Shown here one piece after another: positions 57,733-64,000 of a stretch of 64,000 nucleotides of DNA (position 1 is its first letter; the number at the start of each line of letters is the position of its first letter). The notes below the pieces were generated by a model. The model was not told the origin of the DNA. It saw nothing but the letters and a program-made list of their open reading frames with translations, and did no database searches. The DNA is from Streptococcus mitis (GTDB lineage Bacteria; Bacillota; Bacilli; Lactobacillales; Streptococcaceae), in assembly GCF_000722705.1 (NCBI RefSeq), contig NZ_JPFW01000009.1, forward strand, positions 62,001 through 126,000, read 5' to 3'. Made by a program: the position numbers and the translations under genes.

Positions 57733-58653
57733 ATGAAACTTTTGAAAAAAACTATGCAAGTTGGGCTAACAGCACTTTTCTTTGGTTTGCTAACTACAAA
57801 TACTGTATTTGCGGATACCACAGGTGGTCAATTTGTTGATAAGGATAATAGAAAATATTATGTAAAAGATGATCATAAAGCAATCTATTGGCATAAAATA
57901 GACGGTAAAACTTACTATTTTGGTGATAGAGGAGAGATGGTTGTCGGTTGGCAATACTTAGAAATCCCTGGAACAGGTTATCGTGATGATTTATTAGATA
58001 ACCAACCAATTAATGAAATCGGTCTTCAACACAAGTGGTACTTTTTTGGACAAGATGGTACTCTTCAAGAATATGTTGGTTGGAAGGAATTAGATGCTAA
58101 GGATTCATTAAATGTTGGTAAAAAATATGGTGAACTTTTTGAAGGACCAGAAGTTCTTAAACACGCAAACTATTACTTTGACCAAGATCATTCTTTAAAG
58201 ACAGGTTGGCTTTATGATCAATCCAACTGGTATTATCTAGTAAAAACAGGTTACTTAGGGAAAGACTACTTTGGTGGTGAAAGACGTACAGGATGGATAA
58301 ACGATAGTTCAAGTTGGTATTATCTCGATACAACAACTGGTACAATGCAAACTGGTTGGCAATATCTTGGTAACAAGTGGTACTATCTCCGTTCATCAGG
58401 AGTGATGGCGACTAGCTGGTATCAAGATGGTTCAACGTGGTATTATCTAGATGCTCAAAACGGTGATATGAAGACAGGTTGGGTGAAGGATGGTTCAATA
58501 TGGTACTATCTAAATGCAAGTAATGGAGATATGAAAACAGGCTGGTTCCAAGTCAATGGTAAATGGTACTATGCGTATGGTTCAGGTGCTCTAGCTGTTA
58601 ATACCACAGTAGATGGTTACTACGTAAACTATAATGGTGAGTGGGTTAAGTAA
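57733..58653 (+). CDS. Choline-binding protein, CbpF/CbpJ-like
   Basis: 306 residues. Signal peptide MKLLKKTMQVGLTALFFGLLTTNTVFAD (1-28). An N-terminal modified repeat region (about 30-170) is followed by five to six regular choline-binding repeats (GWQYLGNKWYYLRSSG, DGSTWYYLDAQNGDMKTGW) and the C-terminal TVDGYYVNYNGEWVK tail. It resembles CbpF, whose gene lies beside cbpG in S. pneumoniae. GGAGG at 57720; 18 bp after the protease gene. Confidence 0.9.
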   Translation: MKLLKKTMQVGLTALFFGLLTTNTVFADTTGGQFVDKDNRKYYVKDDHKAIYWHKIDGKTYYFGDRGEMVVGWQYLEIPGTGYRDDLLDNQPINEIGLQHKWYFFGQDGTLQEYVGWKELDAKDSLNVGKKYGELFEGPEVLKHANYYFDQDHSLKTGWLYDQSNWYYLVKTGYLGKDYFGGERRTGWINDSSSWYYLDTTTGTMQTGWQYLGNKWYYLRSSGVMATSWYQDGSTWYYLDAQNGDMKTGWVKDGSIWYYLNASNGDMKTGWFQVNGKWYYAYGSGALAVNTTVDGYYVNYNGEWVK

Positions 58654-58812
58654 CGAATGCTAATCGTAACTGTAGTTGATACTTAACTTAGTAAAAAGGG
58701 CTTTTTTCTACCATTTGTCAACTCTATCAATTTTTAAGAATTAAATGAGTCAAGACAGTAGCTATTCAGTATGTTTATCTACTGTAGTAGGTTGAAGAAA
58801 AGCTAAGAATGA

Positions 58813-58841
58813 GAAAGGACGAAGTTAGTCCTTTCTTTTTT
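58813..58841 (+). terminator. Terminator after the choline-binding protein genes
   Basis: GAAAGGAC-GAAGTTA-GTCCTTTC followed by TTTTTT, about 160 bp past the stop. Confidence 0.85.
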
Positions 58842-58900
58842 ATGTGACTATACTTTCTATTCAAATGAGCTTTTAACCAATTGATTGAGCCAATCCACTC

Positions 58901-59314
58901 TTAAAACCAAAGAGCAATTTCTCGCTTAGCTGACTCTTCTGAATCCGAACCATGGACAACATTTTGGATAACCTGATTTTCACCAGCCGCTTTTGCAAAA
59001 TCACCTCGAATAGTTCCTGGTAAAGCTTCTTCTGGACGAGTTGCTCCCATCATGGTCCGCCAAGTTTCGATTACTTTGGGACCAGAAATGATACCTACAA
59101 GGATTGGTCCCGAAGTCATAAATTCACGAATCGGTGGGTAAAAACTCTGACCAACCAAGTCCTGATAGTGCTGGTCAATCAACTCTTCTGAAACCTGTGA
59201 ACGCAACTCCAATTTTTCGATTGTAAAGCCACGCTGTTCGATGCGTTTCAACACTTCACCTACTAATCCTCTTTTTACACCATCTGGTTTAATGATAAAG
59301 AATGTTTGTTCCAT
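58901..59314 (-). CDS. ndk: Nucleoside diphosphate kinase
   Basis: 137 residues, full length. [16 protein letters not shown] at the start and the catalytic His in [13 protein letters not shown] (about residue 122). It equalises NTP pools by phosphotransfer via phosphohistidine. AAAGGAGACGGGT ribosome site. Confidence 0.96.
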   Translation of the reverse strand: MEQTFFIIKPDGVKRGLVGEVLKRIEQRGFTIEKLELRSQVSEELIDQHYQDLVGQSFYPPIREFMTSGPILVGIISGPKVIETWRTMMGATRPEEALPGTIRGDFAKAAGENQVIQNVVHGSDSEESAKREIALWF

Positions 59315-59389
59315 ACCCGTCTCCTTTGTCAGCTTCTTTCTTTTATTTTACCACATTTCATGGAAAAATGGAGAAAGTTTTCAGAAAAT

Positions 59390-59412
59390 AAAAGAGAACC
59401 CGAAGGCTCTCT
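59390..59412 (-). terminator. Terminator after rpoC
   Basis: Minus-strand GAGAGCC-TTCG-GGTTCTC followed by TTTTATTTT. Confidence 0.85.
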
Positions 59413-59421
59413 CATTCTCTC

Positions 59422-62400
59422 TTATTCTACTGTTTCTTCCACAGTTTCAACGGCAGTATCCACAACTGCTTCTGTTGTTTCTTCATTTCCTTCTTCCTCT
59501 ACTGGAGGATTAAGGTATTCTTCTTCGTTGATAGCATGTGGTTCAAGGTTACGGTAACGGGCCATACCAGTACCTGCTGGGATGATTTTACCGATGATAA
59601 CATTTTCTTTAAGTCCAAGGAGATGGTCTTTCTTACCACGGATAGCCGCATCTGTAAGGACACGAGTTGTTTCCTGGAAGGAAGCTGCTGACAAGAAACT
59701 GTTTGTTTCAAGTGAGGCTTTGGTAATTCCCATAAGGACTGGTCGACCAGTCGCTGGAACTCCACCTGCGATAAGGACATCTTTGTTAGCATCTGTAAAG
59801 TCATTGATATCCATGAGGGTACCCATGAGAAGATCTGTGTCACCTGGATCCATGACACGGACTTTACGAATCATTTGACGAACCATTACCTCGATGTGTT
59901 TGTCACCGATTTCTACCCCTTGGCTACGGTAAACTTTTTGTACTTCACCGAGAAGGTAAGTTTCAACTGACAAGACATCACGAACTGCAAGGAGACGTTT
60001 TGGTTGGATAGAACCTTCTGTAAGAGCAGCACCACGCGCTACTTGGTCCCCAACTTCAACACGCATACGAGCGGTAAATGGAACGACATATTCACCTTCG
60101 CCAGTTTCACCCTTAACAAAGACTTTCTTGGTACGAGTTGAAGCATCTTCTTCGATAGCGGTAACTTGTCCTTTAACCTCTGTGATAACCGCTTCCCCTT
60201 TAGGATTGCGGGCTTCAAAGATTTCTTGGACACGAGGAAGACCCTGAGTGATATCGGTATTTGAGGCAACCCCACCCGTGTGGAAGGTACGCATTGTAAG
60301 CTGTGTACCAGGTTCCCCGATAGATTGGGCAGCGATTGTACCGACTGCTTCACCAACTTCAACCGCATCACCAGTCGCCAAGTTGATACCATAACAGTGA
60401 CGGCAGACACCGTGACGAGTGTTACATGTAAATACAGAGCGGATAGTCACTTCTTCCACACCAGCATTAACAATTTCACGCGCCTTGTCTTCTGTAATCA
60501 ACTCATTTGGACCGATAATAACTGCACCAGTTTCTGGATGTTTAACGGTTTTCTTAGTGTAACGACCATTGAGACGTTCTTCTAGAGACTCGATCATCTC
60601 TTTTCCTTCTGCGATAGAACGGATCAAGAGACCACGGTCTGTTCCACAGTCGTCCTCACGGATGATAACGTCTTGGGCAACGTCAACCAAACGACGAGTC
60701 AAGTAACCTGAGTCGGCTGTCTTAAGGGCCGTATCGGTCATACCTTTACGGGCACCGTGAGTTGAGAAGAACATTTCGAGTACTGACAAACCTTCGCGGA
60801 AGTTTGAAAGGATTGGCAATTCCATGATACGTCCGTTCGGAGCAGCCATCAGACCACGCATACCGGCAAGCTGTGAGAAGTTTGAGATGTTACCACGGGC
60901 TCCAGAGTCCATCATCATAACGATTGGGTTCTTAGGATCTTGGTTGGCAATCAAGCGTTTCTCTAGTTTTTCACGGGCAGCACGCCATTCAGCTGTAACA
61001 GCATTGTAACGCTCGTCGTCTGTGATCATACCACGACGGAATTGTTTGGTGATTTGTTCTACACGTTTGTGTGATTCTTCAATGATTTCAGCCTTGTCAT
61101 CAACGACTGGGATATCGGCAATCCCCACTGTCAATCCTGCAAGAGTTGAGTGGTGGTAACCAAGGTTCTTCATACGGTCAAGTAGGGCAGAAGTTTCTGT
61201 CGTACGGAAACGTTTGAAGATTTCAGCGATGATATTTCCAAGGTTTTTCTTCTTGAATGGAGGGTTGAGTTCAAGTTTGCTGATTGCTTCCTTGATATCT
61301 CCGCCAAGTGGCAAGAAGTATTTAGCTGGAACGCCTTCTGTCAAGTTGGCATTGTTTGGTTCTTGCAAGTATGGTAGACCCTCTGGCATGATGTCGTTGA
61401 AGAGAATTTTACCAACTGTTGTAAGCAAGACCTTATGTTTTTGCTCTTCTGTCCATGGTTTGTTGAGACTGTCAGTTGCGATACCAACACGCGAGTGGAG
61501 GTGAACATAACCATTGCGGTAAGCCATAACAGCTTCGTCACGGTCTTTGAAGACCATTCCTTCACCTTCACGACCAGCTTCTTCCATAGTCAAGTAGTAG
61601 TTACCCAAAACCATGTCCTGAGATGGTGTAACAACTGGTTTACCATCTTTCGGGTTCAAGATGTGCTCAGCAGCGAGCATGAGGATACGCGCTTCTGCTT
61701 GGGCTTCTTCTGAAAGCGGTACGTGGATGGCCATTTGGTCCCCGTCAAAGTCGGCATTGTAGGCTTCACAGACAAGTGGGTGCAAGCGAAGAGCCTTACC
61801 ATCAATCAAGACAGGCTCGAAGGCTTGGATACCCAAACGGTGAAGGGTCGGTGCGCGGTTAAGAAGTACTGGGTGTTCTTTGATTACTTCTTCAAGGATA
61901 TCCCAGATGCGTTCGTCTCCACGTTCCACCAAGCGTTTAGCTGCTTTGACGTTTTGCACGATATCACGCGCAACGATTTCACGCATGACAAATGGTTTAA
62001 AGAGCTCGATCGCCATTTCACGTGGCACACCACATTGGTACATCTTAAGCGTTGGACCTACGGCGATAACGGAACGTCCTGAGAAGTCAACACGTTTACC
62101 GAGCAAGTTTTGACGGAAGCGTCCTTGTTTACCTTTAAGCATGTGGCTCAATGATTTCAGTGGACGGCTACCTGGTCCTGTGATTGGACGACCACGACGA
62201 CCATTGTCAATCAAAGCGTCAACCGCTTCTTGAAGCATACGCTTCTCATTTTGAACGATGATACCAGGTGCATTCAACTCAAGCAAACGAGCCAAGCGGT
62301 TGTTACGGTTGATAACACGGCGATAAAGGTCGTTCAAGTCAGATGAGGCAAAACGGCCACCATCCAACTGCAACATTGGACGAAGATCTGGTGGAATAAC

Positions 62401-63099
62401 TGGAAGGATGTTGAGAATCATCCATTCAGGTTTGTTTCCAGACTTGTAAAAGGCATCCAAAACATCCAAACGACGGATTGCTTTGACACGTTTTTGTCCA
62501 GTAGCTGTTTTCAACTCTTCTTTGAGTTCAGCAATTTCTTTTTCAAGATCTACTTGTTTCAAAAGGTCTTGGATGGCTTCGGCACCCATCTTGGCAACGA
62601 ATGAACCATAACCATACTCACGCAAACGCTCACGGTATTCGCGCTCTGTCATGATAGACTTGTGCTCAAGTGGTGTATCCTTAGGATCAATCACAACATA
62701 AGCCGCAAAGTAGATAACTTCCTCGAGGGCACGAGGGCTCATATCAAGGGTCAAGCCCATACGGCTTGGAATCCCCTTGAAGTACCAGATGTGAGATACA
62801 GGAGCTTTCAACTCGATATGCCCCATACGCTCACGACGAACTTTTGTACGCGTTACTTCAACCCCACAACGGTCACAAACAATCCCTCTGTAACGAATGC
62901 GTTTGTACTTGCCACAAGCACATTCCCAGTCTTTTGTAGGACCAAAGATGACTTCATCAAAGAGCCCTTCACGTTCTGGTTTCAACGTACGGTAATTGAT
63001 TGTTTCAGGTTTTTTGACTTCTCCATAAGACCATGAACGGACTTTGCTTGGAGAAGCTAGGGTGATTTGCATACTTTTAAAACGATTTACATCAACCAC
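59422..63099 (-). CDS. rpoC: RNA polymerase beta-prime subunit
   Basis: 1225 residues, complete. The N-terminal zinc site is [20 protein letters not shown] (about 60-80). The Mg2+ catalytic motif [12 protein letters not shown] is near residue 450, and the second zinc site [15 protein letters not shown] near 890. The acidic C-tail ([12 protein letters not shown]...) is typical of streptococci. It follows rpoB by 32 bp. Confidence 0.98.
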   Translation of the reverse strand: MVDVNRFKSMQITLASPSKVRSWSYGEVKKPETINYRTLKPEREGLFDEVIFGPTKDWECACGKYKRIRYRGIVCDRCGVEVTRTKVRRERMGHIELKAPVSHIWYFKGIPSRMGLTLDMSPRALEEVIYFAAYVVIDPKDTPLEHKSIMTEREYRERLREYGYGSFVAKMGAEAIQDLLKQVDLEKEIAELKEELKTATGQKRVKAIRRLDVLDAFYKSGNKPEWMILNILPVIPPDLRPMLQLDGGRFASSDLNDLYRRVINRNNRLARLLELNAPGIIVQNEKRMLQEAVDALIDNGRRGRPITGPGSRPLKSLSHMLKGKQGRFRQNLLGKRVDFSGRSVIAVGPTLKMYQCGVPREMAIELFKPFVMREIVARDIVQNVKAAKRLVERGDERIWDILEEVIKEHPVLLNRAPTLHRLGIQAFEPVLIDGKALRLHPLVCEAYNADFDGDQMAIHVPLSEEAQAEARILMLAAEHILNPKDGKPVVTPSQDMVLGNYYLTMEEAGREGEGMVFKDRDEAVMAYRNGYVHLHSRVGIATDSLNKPWTEEQKHKVLLTTVGKILFNDIMPEGLPYLQEPNNANLTEGVPAKYFLPLGGDIKEAISKLELNPPFKKKNLGNIIAEIFKRFRTTETSALLDRMKNLGYHHSTLAGLTVGIADIPVVDDKAEIIEESHKRVEQITKQFRRGMITDDERYNAVTAEWRAAREKLEKRLIANQDPKNPIVMMMDSGARGNISNFSQLAGMRGLMAAPNGRIMELPILSNFREGLSVLEMFFSTHGARKGMTDTALKTADSGYLTRRLVDVAQDVIIREDDCGTDRGLLIRSIAEGKEMIESLEERLNGRYTKKTVKHPETGAVIIGPNELITEDKAREIVNAGVEEVTIRSVFTCNTRHGVCRHCYGINLATGDAVEVGEAVGTIAAQSIGEPGTQLTMRTFHTGGVASNTDITQGLPRVQEIFEARNPKGEAVITEVKGQVTAIEEDASTRTKKVFVKGETGEGEYVVPFTARMRVEVGDQVARGAALTEGSIQPKRLLAVRDVLSVETYLLGEVQKVYRSQGVEIGDKHIEVMVRQMIRKVRVMDPGDTDLLMGTLMDINDFTDANKDVLIAGGVPATGRPVLMGITKASLETNSFLSAASFQETTRVLTDAAIRGKKDHLLGLKENVIIGKIIPAGTGMARYRNLEPHAINEEEYLNPPVEEEGNEETTEAVVDTAVETVEETVE

Positions 63100-63131
63100 T
63101 ATTTCTTCCCTTTCTATTCTAAGTGAACTGC

Positions 63132-64000
<869 letters not shown>

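Overview
The window comes from a naturally competent viridans streptococcus of the mitis/pneumoniae/oralis group. Evidence: BOX repeats, choline-binding surface proteins, a SigX-type com-box in front of cinA, a PhrA pheromone with the C-terminus described in S. pneumoniae D39, and pneumococcus-like gene neighbourhoods. It is probably not a typical pneumococcus: yebC and dinF are separated by only 96 bp, with no ply or lytA between them. Most genes lie on the minus strand.

Layout. (1) 1-2730: accessory DNA at the 3' end of rpsI. It holds a cut membrane gene, a broken XRE regulator, a DUF2513 gene, an integrase without its N-terminus, arm-type repeats and two copies of a 23-bp attachment core. 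(2) 2730-9952: rplM-rpsI with an L13 leader, an ABC-2 exporter, and pheS-pheT behind a T-box. (3) 9997-15417: a ParB-like gene; a 2.56-kb module of an MFS transporter and a TprA-like regulator, bordered by a 123-bp duplication of the pap2 3' end; pap2-ribU with an FMN riboswitch that carries a BOX element in its variable arm; and trmL with a structured leader. (4) 15451-31729: an ECF transporter with a SAM hydrolase, trkA-trkH, pfl, dinB, uppP, a DUF2207 protein and a glutamine-type ABC importer. (5) 31786-45955: the ilvBNCA operon with a CodY-like box, fakA-asp23, rpmB, a LytTR/LiaF-like pair with direct repeats, a second PAP2 protein and a MarR-controlled heterodimeric ABC exporter with three palindromic operators. 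(6) 46134-53806: yebC, dinF (amber-interrupted), recA (frameshifted near the start), cinA, an LCP protein, a GNAT acetyltransferase and tsaE. (7) 54112-58653: TprA/PhrA quorum sensing, an internally deleted IS110 element and two choline-binding proteins, one a serine protease. (8) 58901-64000: ndk, rpoC and the C-terminal part of rpoB.

How the genes work together. The competence-inducible cinA-recA-dinF unit carries lesions in two of its three genes. TprA/PhrA is present, but the genes next to it are an IS remnant and surface proteins rather than the lantibiotic operon it controls in D39. A TprA-like paralog next to an MFS exporter forms a second, apparently acquired, regulator-exporter module. 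The most notable cis-regulatory observations are the BOX insertion inside the FMN riboswitch, the LytTR and MarR operator arrays, and the unassigned trmL leader.
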